From an uncultured Bacteroidales bacterium (lineage in GTDB: Bacteria; Bacteroidota; Bacteroidia; Bacteroidales; Paludibacteraceae): DNA of 15,037 nt. Below are positions 7,165 to 13,722 of the stretch, piece after piece. The notes under the pieces were generated by a model that saw only the letters and a program-made list of their open reading frames with translations, did not search any database and had not been told where the DNA came from. The position numbers were made by a program, and so were the translations under genes. Numbering within the stretch: position 1 is the first letter of the stretch; each line of letters begins with the position of its first letter. The DNA lies in NCBI GenBank assembly GCA_934725535.1, contig CAKVBV010000061.1:1-15037 (forward strand), in the 5' to 3' direction.

Positions 7165-8238
7165 TTATTTCAAAAACCCCTCTCCAACCACTCTTTCCGC
7201 TATCTGCACCGCATTCAGCGCGGCACCTTTGCGTATCTGGTCGCCTACGCACCAGAATGTCAGTCCGTTAGGATTAGCCAAATCACGCCGTACACGCCCC
7301 ACATACACATCATCTGTCCCGCTCAGGAACAGCGGCATCGGGTAGGGGAACTCCCCTCCTGCACGGCTGTATTCCTCCATAGTCTTCGGTGCATGACCCA
7401 CTTTCTCCAAATCGTCCGCCAACTGCACGCCTTCCGTATGCGCAAACGCCTCCTTGGCTTGCTCCGGCGTGACAGGTGTCTCTGTCTCTATCCACACGGC
7501 TTCCGAGTGCGCCCTGAGCGACGGCACACGCACACACGTGGCGGACACCTCTATATCCGAGTGCATTATCTTCCGCGTCTCGTTGTACATCTTCAACTCC
7601 TCCTTCGTGTAATCATCGTCGCCGAACACGTCTATCTGCGGAATCATATTAAACGCCAATTGATACGTAAACCGCTCTACATCAGGCTCTTTCCCGTCCA
7701 GCACTTGCCTGTACTGCTCTATCAGTTCATTCATCGCCTGCGCCCCCGCGCCCGATGCCGACTGGTACGACGCCACATGCACCCTGCGGATATGCGACAG
7801 CGGCTCTATGGCTTTCAGGCACATCGCCATCACTATCGTCGTGCAGTTCGGATTGGCAATAATCCGTTTCCCATTCTCGCCAAAAGCCATCAGCGAATCC
7901 GAAGCATTTATCTCGGGCACCACCAACGGCACCTGCGGGTCCATACGGAAAGCCGACGAGTTGTCTATCATCAGCGTGCCGTAACGGGTGATGTCCTCCG
8001 CGTACTCGCGCGACGTACCACCGCCTGCCGACACAAAGGCTATATCCACACCCCTGAACTGGTCGCCATGACGCAACTCCTCCACCGTGTACTCCTTCCC
8101 GCCAAACTCATACCGTGTCCCCGCGCTGCGCGAAGACCCGAACAGCCGCAAGTCGTCCACCGGAAAATGCCTTTCCGCCAGTATCCGCAGCAGTTCCTGC
8201 CCTACCGCACCCGATGCACCTACTATCGCTACCGTCAT
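7165..8238 (-). CDS. asd: aspartate-semialdehyde dehydrogenase
   Basis: A 357-residue cytosolic enzyme that reduces aspartyl phosphate to aspartate semialdehyde with NADPH, the branch point to diaminopimelate/lysine, threonine and methionine. The nucleotide-binding loop GASGAVGQELL occupies residues 7-17. The catalytic cysteine is C132 in NPNCTT, and the base is H244 in VPSLRAHSEAV, with R242 as a substrate-binding arginine. Length is normal. Its ATG overlaps the fabF stop as ATGA, so it is probably translated by coupling on the acpP-fabF mRNA. No hairpin terminator is visible between its stop and the tRNA promoter. Confidence 0.96.
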   Translation of the reverse strand: MTVAIVGASGAVGQELLRILAERHFPVDDLRLFGSSRSAGTRYEFGGKEYTVEELRHGDQFRGVDIAFVSAGGGTSREYAEDITRYGTLMIDNSSAFRMDPQVPLVVPEINASDSLMAFGENGKRIIANPNCTTIVMAMCLKAIEPLSHIRRVHVASYQSASGAGAQAMNELIEQYRQVLDGKEPDVERFTYQLAFNMIPQIDVFGDDDYTKEELKMYNETRKIMHSDIEVSATCVRVPSLRAHSEAVWIETETPVTPEQAKEAFAHTEGVQLADDLEKVGHAPKTMEEYSRAGGEFPYPMPLFLSGTDDVYVGRVRRDLANPNGLTFWCVGDQIRKGAALNAVQIAERVVGEGFLK

Positions 8239-9488
8239 ATCTCCCCGAACAACAGGCAGGCGTTATGCCCGCCGAAACCGAAATTATTGCTCAGCGCATA
8301 GTGTATCTTCCGCGGCTGTGCCTCATTAAAGGTGAAGTTCAATCGGCTGTCAATAGCAGGGTCGTCATCGCCGTCCGTATGATTGATAGTCGGCGTAACC
8401 ACCTGATTCACAATCGACAATATCGATATCACCGCCTCCACGGCACCCGTGCCGCCCAGCAGATGCCCCGTCATCGACTTCGACGACGTCAGGTTCATAT
8501 CGTAGGCATGGTCGCCGAACACTTGCTGTATGGCTTTCGCCTCTGCCACATCGCCTATCGGTGTCGAAGTGCCGTGGGTATTGATGTATTCCACGTCCTT
8601 GGGCTTCAGTCCTGCCTCCTGCACAGCCAGTGCCATCGCCTCGGCAGCCCCTCTTCCTTCGGGGTCGGAAGCCACTATATGATAGGCGTCCGAAGTCATT
8701 CCCGCACCCACTATCTCCGCATAGATATGTGCCCCGCGGGCTATCGCGTGCGAATACTCTTCTATCACCAAGCAGCCTGCGCCTTCGCCCAACACAAACC
8801 CGTCCCGTGATGCCGAGAACGGACGGCTGGCATGCTCTGGGTCATCGTTGCGGGTAGACAAAGCCCTCACCGCATTAAATCCTCCAATCCCCGCGAACTC
8901 TATCGCGGCCTCGCTGCCACCCGTCAGCATCACATCTGCCATACCGAAGCGGATATAGTTGTATGCCGTGGCTATCGCATGCGACGAACTCGCACACGCC
9001 GACACGGTCGCAAAGTTTATCCCACGGAAGCCGTAGCGTATTGCCAGCAAGCCCGCCGAGATGTTCGGTATAGCCATCGGGATGAAGAACGGACTGAAAC
9101 GCGGTGTCCCGTCGCCCGACGCAAACTCACCGATATTGGCATCCAACGCATGCACTCCCCCCATGCCGCTACCCATTATCACGCCGCAGCGCAACGCATT
9201 CTCATTCTCCACCTTCACCCCCGCATCGTGCATCGCCTCATCAGCCGCTACCATCGCAAGGTGCGAATAGCGGTCATGCTTGCGAACCTCTTTCTGTTCC
9301 ATCACATTCGAGGGGTCCAAGTCCTTCACTTCGCACGCAAAATGCGTCTTGAACTGCGATGCGTCAAAGTGCGTGATAGGTCCCGCACCGCTCTTCCCGT
9401 GCAGCAGGTTATCCCATGTCGTCTTCACGTCGTTTCCCAACGCCGTTACCACACCTAATCCCGTTACAACTACTCTCTTGGCTTCCAT
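8235..9488 (-). CDS. fabF: 3-oxoacyl-ACP synthase II
   Basis: A 417-residue condensing enzyme that elongates acyl-ACP with malonyl-ACP in fatty-acid synthesis. The thiolase-fold triad is complete: nucleophile C165 in VSACASSSHA, H305 in NTHGTSTP and H342 in TGHLLGGTGA, plus K337. The C-terminal NNFGFGGHN loop is also present. FabF is preferred to FabB because of the overall family signature and the adjacent acpP. It lies 81 bases after acpP, with a hairpin in that gap, and overlaps asd by 4 bases. Confidence 0.96.
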   Translation of the reverse strand: MEAKRVVVTGLGVVTALGNDVKTTWDNLLHGKSGAGPITHFDASQFKTHFACEVKDLDPSNVMEQKEVRKHDRYSHLAMVAADEAMHDAGVKVENENALRCGVIMGSGMGGVHALDANIGEFASGDGTPRFSPFFIPMAIPNISAGLLAIRYGFRGINFATVSACASSSHAIATAYNYIRFGMADVMLTGGSEAAIEFAGIGGFNAVRALSTRNDDPEHASRPFSASRDGFVLGEGAGCLVIEEYSHAIARGAHIYAEIVGAGMTSDAYHIVASDPEGRGAAEAMALAVQEAGLKPKDVEYINTHGTSTPIGDVAEAKAIQQVFGDHAYDMNLTSSKSMTGHLLGGTGAVEAVISILSIVNQVVTPTINHTDGDDDPAIDSRLNFTFNEAQPRKIHYALSNNFGFGGHNACLLFGEI

Positions 9489-9510
9489 ATCTATCTACCT
9501 AAAAGCGACA

Positions 9511-9540
9511 AGCGAGTCCACGGTCTGCCCGTAACTCGCT
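9511..9540 (-). promoter_or_regulatory. hairpin between acpP and fabF
   Basis: AGCGAGT (9511-9517) pairs with ACTCGCT (9534-9540), and an inner ACGG/CCGT stem (9520-9523 with 9529-9532) closes a 5-base loop. This 11-bp interrupted hairpin has no T tract after it. It may stabilise or process the 3' end of the abundant acpP transcript and so set the acpP:fabF ratio. The structure is seen; the role is inferred. Confidence 0.6.
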
Positions 9541-9569
9541 CATCCATAAATCAATGTGGGGACAATCCC

Positions 9570-9806
9570 TTATCCCTGTACTTTCTTGATGTAGTCAATA
9601 GCGTCTTGTACGGTGCTAATCTTCTGGGTGTCCTCATCAGGAATTGTGATACCGAATTCCTTCTCGAACTCCATAATCAACTCTACCGTATCCAGCGAGT
9701 CTGCATTCAGGTCGGCTGCAAAACTTGCCTGAGGCGTAACCTGCGATTCTTCTACTCCGAGTTTATCAACAATAATTGCTTTTACTTTCGATTCAATATC
9801 TGCCAT
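9570..9806 (-). CDS. acpP: acyl carrier protein
   Basis: A 78-residue, strongly acidic, four-helix carrier of acyl intermediates. The phosphopantetheine attachment serine is S37 in the canonical DSLDTVEL motif. MADIESKVKAIIVDKLGV is the standard N-terminus. It is the first gene of the operon, with fabF next, the usual bacterial arrangement. The leader before it (about 60 bases) is AT-rich, with no Shine-Dalgarno. Confidence 0.97.
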   Translation of the reverse strand: MADIESKVKAIIVDKLGVEESQVTPQASFAADLNADSLDTVELIMEFEKEFGITIPDEDTQKISTVQDAIDYIKKVQG

Positions 9807-9876
9807 AACTGTAATTTTAATGGTTTATATTATTTTTTACTCGTGAATTTTGCATTCAAAAATGCCAAATCGGCTG

Positions 9877-9908
9877 CAAAGTAACTACTTTTTTTTGGAA
9901 TACACAAA
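9877..9908 (-). promoter_or_regulatory. promoter of acpP-fabF-asd
   Basis: On the minus strand TTTG (9908-9905) lies 20 bases from TTACTTTG (9884-9877), one base away from TAnnTTTG. An A8 tract in the spacer resembles that of the tRNA-Gln promoter. The start site should be near 9870, giving a leader of about 65 bases. Confidence 0.75.
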
Positions 9909-10015
9909 TTTTCACACCCACAATCACATTTTGTCCCTCTTTTACACCCCATTCATACGCCATTCCCCATACATTTTGTGAGAGTAATGTCGTGCATAGT
10001 GGCTTTGTGCATGGG

Positions 10016-10036
10016 GACGACGCGTCTCGCATCGTC
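10016..10036. repeat. REP-like palindrome, first copy
   Basis: GACGACGCG and CGCATCGTC form a 9-bp inverted repeat (one mismatch) around TCT. It closely resembles the palindrome at 10328-10348, suggesting two members of one dispersed family. Confidence 0.55.
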
Positions 10037-10145
10037 AATAGCAACCCCATCTTCCCAAGAATTGGGTTGAGGAGATTATATCCCCTGTAAGGAAGAGTAA
10101 ATACCGCCTTATCGCGTATTCCGGTCATATACCCCTTTTTGAATC

Positions 10146-10166
10146 CCCCTCCTTCTGAAGGAGGGG
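10146..10166. repeat. CCCCTCCTTC palindrome
   Basis: CCCCTCCTTC-T-GAAGGAGGGG is a perfect 10-bp inverted repeat followed by TTAGGGGAAG. GC-rich palindromes of this form are common in intergenic DNA of Bacteroidetes. It could act as a bidirectional transcription barrier, but there is no T tract and no gene ends here. Confidence 0.6.
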
Positions 10167-10204
10167 TTAGGGGAAGTCCTTGATGTTCATCGAGTCAACT
10201 GTAT

Positions 10205-10305
10205 GACATTAGTATGTGATTAGTATGAGATTAGTATGTGATTAGCGGGTGGATAACGAGAGGATAGCGAGAAGATAGCGAGAGGATAGCAAGAAGATAC
10301 TGGGA
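10205..10305. repeat. nine tandem 11-bp units in two families
   Basis: Four units of the form GTGATTAGTAT (10205-10248), then after two bases five units of the form GGATAGCGAGA (10251-10305). Both families keep an exact 11-base period while differing in sequence. Eleven is not a multiple of three, so this is not a coding repeat. It ends about 107 bases before the promoter of the TPR/propeller gene. Confidence 0.8.
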
Positions 10306-10364
10306 GACGACGCGGCTTTGGCTGGGAGACGACGCGGCTCGCGTCGTTATGCGCCGCAGGCGCA
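10300..10364. repeat. 22-bp direct repeat and paired hairpins
   Basis: CTGGGAGACGACGCGGCT occurs at 10300-10317 and 10322-10339, spaced 22 bases (twice 11). The second copy forms ACGACGCG/CGCGTCGT (10329-10336 with 10340-10347) and is followed by TGCGCC/GGCGCA (10350-10355 with 10359-10364), both with 3-base loops. The first palindrome resembles 10016-10036. Confidence 0.65.
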
Positions 10365-10411
10365 CCTACACTCGTAAATCCCCTTCACATACCGCACATC
10401 GGCAGAATATC

Positions 10412-10448
10412 TTGTGCAATCCAACTATTTTGTGTAACTTTGCGGGCG
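10412..10448 (+). promoter_or_regulatory. promoter of the TPR-mla-M6 operon
   Basis: TTG at 10412-10414 and TAACTTTG at 10435-10442 have the same spacing as the promoter at 492-522. The predicted start site (about 10447-10449) lies only a few bases before the ATG at 10451, so the mRNA may be leaderless or nearly so. Confidence 0.75.
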
Positions 10449-10450
10449 AT

Positions 10451-11830
10451 ATGCGCAAAATTCAACTGATATTATTGTTGTGTCTGTGCTCCGTTTTTGC
10501 GGCAGCGCAGAATGTCACCACGGCAAATCGCCTCTTTGAAGAGGGCAACTACGAGGCGGCACAACAGGCGTACAAGCACCTCCTTCAAGGCAATCCGCGA
10601 TACCCACTCTACCTCTACCGCTATGCACGCTGTGCGCAGCAGCAGGGGGAGTACGAAACGGCAATAACCTATTTCAATCTGGCGGGCGACAAGTATCCGC
10701 TCAAGTACTTCTATTTGGGCGATATCTATATGCACCTCTGGCGGTTCGACGAGGCAATCACGGCGTACGATACCTACCTGCAATCCCTCTCTTCCCCAAA
10801 CGAGCGCGTGCCGTATATCCGACAACAGGTACACAAAGCGGAGAAAATGCAACGCTATCTCAAACGGGTGGAGAAAGTGCAGATACTGGATTCCATAGAG
10901 GTGAGCATGGACAGTATGTTGTATGTCTGTGCCTTGTCCGCAGAAGCAGGCACGCTGACGCGGAACACCGAAGGACAAATAGTGTATATGAACCAACGGG
11001 GCGACAGACAACTATGGGCTGCACAACAAGACTCCACGCTGGCTATCGTATCGGCACATCGGCTGTTGGACGGTTGGTCGGAAGCGGATAGGCTACCGCA
11101 AACCATCAATATGGCGACCTTGCAGATGTCTCCCTATGTGCTTAGCGACGGCGTTACGCTCTACTTCGCCTCCAATGACACCAACGGACTCGGTGGATTC
11201 GACATCTATGTCAGCCGCTACAACACTGCCACAGACACCTATACGCACCCCGAAAACATAGGCTTCCCCTACAACTCCGAAGCCAATGAATACCTGTTTG
11301 CCATCGACGAAACACGGCATATCGGCTATTTGGCAACGGACAGGTTCTCCCCTGCGGGACGGGTCCGTGTCTATTCGTTTGTCCCCTCCGAACCTAAGAC
11401 TTACTGGCGCGGTATAGCACCGGACTCTTTGGCTGCGTATGCGCAACTCAAATACCTGCTTATGGCAGACAGCACCGAAGCACATACCCTGCAACCGATA
11501 GTGCCGACACACGTCATAGAAGAGAGGCAGCAAGAACCGCAGATACATTTTGTCTTGAACGACAATGTACTCTACACCTCCTTGGATGACTTCCACAGCA
11601 CCAAAGCGCGGGAGATGTACAATCAATGGCAAACTCTGCAAAACCAAATAACTGCCGAAACGCAGAGGTTGGACAGCCTTCGGCTACAATATAGCACGGC
11701 TACCACGCAACAACGTAAAGAAATTACCCCGCTCATTCTGCGCTTGGAAAGCAGTCAGAGCACGCGCACACAACAGGCAAATGACCTGCTTAACGCAGTA
11801 CGGCGCGAGGAACTAAAACAAACTATATGA
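10451..11830 (+). CDS. exported TPR and PD40 beta-propeller protein
   Basis: A 459-residue protein with a Sec signal peptide (1-19, ending AAAQ), so it acts in the periplasm or outer membrane. Residues 22-112 contain TPR-like helical repeats (LFEEGNYEAAQQAYKHLL; CAQQQGEYETAITYF; WRFDEAITAYDTYL). Residues about 160-312 contain PD40-type propeller blades (DGVTLYFASNDTNGLGGFDI at 233-252). The last 80 residues are helical and probably coiled-coil. The TPR plus propeller layout recalls PorE of the type IX secretion system, but there is no OmpA-like C-terminal domain, so I do not call it PorE. The ATG at 10451 is chosen for its signal peptide. Its stop overlaps the mlaE start as ATGA, which ties it to the lipid transporter. 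A scaffold or substrate-handling role is inference. Confidence 0.75.
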   Translation: MRKIQLILLLCLCSVFAAAQNVTTANRLFEEGNYEAAQQAYKHLLQGNPRYPLYLYRYARCAQQQGEYETAITYFNLAGDKYPLKYFYLGDIYMHLWRFDEAITAYDTYLQSLSSPNERVPYIRQQVHKAEKMQRYLKRVEKVQILDSIEVSMDSMLYVCALSAEAGTLTRNTEGQIVYMNQRGDRQLWAAQQDSTLAIVSAHRLLDGWSEADRLPQTINMATLQMSPYVLSDGVTLYFASNDTNGLGGFDIYVSRYNTATDTYTHPENIGFPYNSEANEYLFAIDETRHIGYLATDRFSPAGRVRVYSFVPSEPKTYWRGIAPDSLAAYAQLKYLLMADSTEAHTLQPIVPTHVIEERQQEPQIHFVLNDNVLYTSLDDFHSTKAREMYNQWQTLQNQITAETQRLDSLRLQYSTATTQQRKEITPLILRLESSQSTRTQQANDLLNAVRREELKQTI

Positions 11831-12567
11831 AAATTATTGAACGCATAGGCGAATACTTCCTGCTCATGGGGCGGGTGTTCCGCTTGCCGGACAGGCAGCG
11901 GATGTTCTGGCGGCAGACCAGTCGCGAGATGGAGAAACAAGGCTTGCAGTCTATCCTCATTACGCTGATAGTCAGTGTGTTTATGGGTGCCATTATGACC
12001 ATGCAAACCAAACTGAACACCGAGAACCCGCTCCTGCCTGTCTATACCACGGGTCTGGTAACCCGCGATTGTATCCTGTTGGAGTTCTCCAGCACCATTC
12101 TGTGTCTGTTGTTGGCGGGCAAGGTGGGGTCGAACATCGCCTCGGAGATAGGCACCATGCGCATCACCGAGCAGATAGACGCTATGGAGATTATGGGTGT
12201 CAATTCGGCTAACTACCTGATACTGCCCAAGATAGTAGCGTTTGTAGTGATGATGCCGATGCTTGTAACACTGTCTATGTTCACAGGACTGGTGGGTGGA
12301 TACGCCATTAGCGCGCTTACTAATGTACTGACGGTGGACGAGTACCTGATTGGTATTCAGTATGCGTTCATACCGTTCTATGTGTGGTACTCGTTTATCA
12401 AAACGGCTGTATTCGCATTTATCATAGCCAGTATGTCGTCCTACTACGGGTATTACGCCTACGGCGGCGCACTCGAAGTGGGTAAAGCCAGCACCAAAGC
12501 CGTGGTGAACAGCAGTATTGTGATACTCCTTATGGACGTGGTACTCACCAACTTAATGCTGAACTGA
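11827..12567 (+). CDS. mlaE: MlaE-family ABC transporter permease
   Basis: A 246-residue inner-membrane permease of the MlaE/YrbE family, which moves phospholipids between inner and outer membrane. About five hydrophobic helices are visible (42-60, 88-100, 133-165, 175-205, 228-243). The family signature AGKVGSNIASEIGTMRITEQ occupies residues 97-116 and continues to MGVN at 126, with the usual EIGTM core. It overlaps the preceding gene by 4 bases and is followed after one base by its ATPase. No mlaD-type (MCE) gene lies in the operon within the window, although that protein normally forms the periplasmic part of the complex. Confidence 0.92.
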   Translation: MKIIERIGEYFLLMGRVFRLPDRQRMFWRQTSREMEKQGLQSILITLIVSVFMGAIMTMQTKLNTENPLLPVYTTGLVTRDCILLEFSSTILCLLLAGKVGSNIASEIGTMRITEQIDAMEIMGVNSANYLILPKIVAFVVMMPMLVTLSMFTGLVGGYAISALTNVLTVDEYLIGIQYAFIPFYVWYSFIKTAVFAFIIASMSSYYGYYAYGGALEVGKASTKAVVNSSIVILLMDVVLTNLMLN

Positions 12568-12568
12568 T

Positions 12569-13351
12569 ATGATACAAGTCCATGATATAGTCAAGAGTTT
12601 CGACGGCAATGTGGTGCTGAACCACATATCGGCGGACTTCCACGACGGCGAAGTGAATATGATTATCGGTCAGTCGGGGTCGGGCAAGACGGTACTGATG
12701 AAATCCATGATTGGTCTGCACCCGATAGACGAGGGGCAGATTATCTATGACACTACCTATCCCACCCCCGGGCAGCGCAATATCGCCGAGATGAGCGAGA
12801 AAGAGGTTCGTATGCTTCACCGTGAGGTAGGTATGCTGTTCCAAGGCTCTGCCCTTTTCGACAGCATGACGGTACAGGAGAACGTGCTGTTCCCGCTCGA
12901 GATGTTCTCGCAGATGTCCCATGACGAGATGGTGGAACGCGCACGCTTTTGCCTGACGCGTGTGAATATGCCTGAAAGGGCTTTCGCACTGATGCCCAGC
13001 GAGATAAGTGGCGGTATGCAGAAGCGTGTGGCTATTGCGCGTGCCATTGCCCTTAACCCGAAGTACCTGTTCTGTGACGAACCCAACTCGGGTCTCGACC
13101 CCAAGACCAGCCTTATCATTGATGCTCTGATACAGGACATCACCAAGGAGTATGGTATCTGCACGGTGGTGAACAGCCACGACATGAACTCTATCATGGA
13201 GATAGGCGACAATATCGTCTTCCTCAAGAACGGCGTCAAAGAGTGGCAGGGCAGCCGACACGATATATTCCATGCTGACAACGAAGCGCTTAACGACTTT
13301 GTCTTTGCCAGCAACCTGTTCAAGAAGGTGAAAGAAGCCAACAGAGACTGA
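12569..13351 (+). CDS. mlaF: MlaF-family ABC transporter ATPase
   Basis: A 260-residue cytosolic ATPase partner of the MlaE permease. All motifs are intact: Walker A GQSGSGKT (34-41), Q-loop Q92 in MLFQGSALFDS, signature SGGMQKR (147-153), Walker B YLFCDE (166-171), D-loop SGLD and switch H204. The M-Q in the signature and the ALFDSMTV segment after the Q-loop are typical of the MlaF group. It starts one base after mlaE and is followed after one base by the next gene, so all are on one mRNA. Confidence 0.93.
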   Translation: MIQVHDIVKSFDGNVVLNHISADFHDGEVNMIIGQSGSGKTVLMKSMIGLHPIDEGQIIYDTTYPTPGQRNIAEMSEKEVRMLHREVGMLFQGSALFDSMTVQENVLFPLEMFSQMSHDEMVERARFCLTRVNMPERAFALMPSEISGGMQKRVAIARAIALNPKYLFCDEPNSGLDPKTSLIIDALIQDITKEYGICTVVNSHDMNSIMEIGDNIVFLKNGVKEWQGSRHDIFHADNEALNDFVFASNLFKKVKEANRD

Positions 13352-13352
13352 T

Positions 13353-13706
13353 ATGAAAAGAGCAAGTATCCTATTGGCACTCTGTGCTTTACTGGCAACA
13401 GGCTATGCCAAGGTGCCTCCCCACCGCGGCGTACCCGCATACCCGGGCGTGATAGAGCGCGTACAACCCGATGGCGACACGCTGCATACCTACCTCCGTG
13501 GCGATGAACATAAGCATTGGACCATGACCTTGGACGGCTGGCAAATCATGGAGGACAAGCATGGACGCCTTTGTTACGCCACTACCAACTGCACAGGCAA
13601 GGCAGTTCCCTCCCGCAAGCAGGCGCACAACAAAGAGCAGCGTACCGCACGCGAGACAGCATGGCTCGAGAAGCATGGCATCAAGAAACAAGTAGTATTA
13701 TATTAG
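13353..13706 (+). CDS. small secreted protein resembling a free M6-protease prodomain
   Basis: A 117-residue protein with a signal peptide (about 1-19, LLATGYA). The mature part reads VPAYPGVIERVQPDG, then a QPDGDTLHTYLRGDEHKHW block (38-56), and ends in a basic helical tail with no catalytic motif. The same block appears in the next gene at residues 31-49 (Q.DG.TL..Y..GDEH.HW), where it precedes the protease domain. VPAYPG plus this block is what N-termini of Bacteroidetes M6 proteases look like. It could be a separately made inhibitor or folding chaperone for the protease, or the remnant of a second protease that lost its catalytic domain. It starts one base after mlaF and ends 16 bases before the protease. 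No frameshift continuation is visible, because the next gene begins with its own signal peptide. Confidence 0.65.
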   Translation: MKRASILLALCALLATGYAKVPPHRGVPAYPGVIERVQPDGDTLHTYLRGDEHKHWTMTLDGWQIMEDKHGRLCYATTNCTGKAVPSRKQAHNKEQRTARETAWLEKHGIKKQVVLY

Positions 13707-13722
13707 CAACCCCACAAATCGA

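Larger units (their letters stand above)
9909..10411. other. 500-base gene-free spacer
   Basis: Between the acpP promoter and the TPR-gene promoter I see no credible gene on either strand. The stretch holds the palindromes and tandem repeats listed separately, plus CCCAA-GAA-TTGGG near 10053-10065. A 90-codon minus-strand frame crosses the acpP promoter and has no family resemblance; I regard it as non-coding. Confidence 0.7.

Noticed and set aside
6268..8301. A 677-codon open frame on the plus strand
   Set aside because: It runs antisense through rplY, the tRNA-Gln gene and asd, has a His/Arg/Gln-rich composition typical of shadow frames, and resembles no family. The minus-strand genes are certain.
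9856..10128. 90-codon minus-strand frame in the spacer
   Set aside because: It overlaps the acpP promoter and a palindrome, and has no family resemblance or promoter.
10205..10305. CRISPR array
   Set aside because: The units are 11 bases in direct tandem with no spacers and no cas genes nearby.
10451..11830. PorE of the type IX secretion system
   Set aside because: TPR and propeller domains agree, but the OmpA-like peptidoglycan-binding domain that completes PorE is missing, and the neighbours are not por genes.
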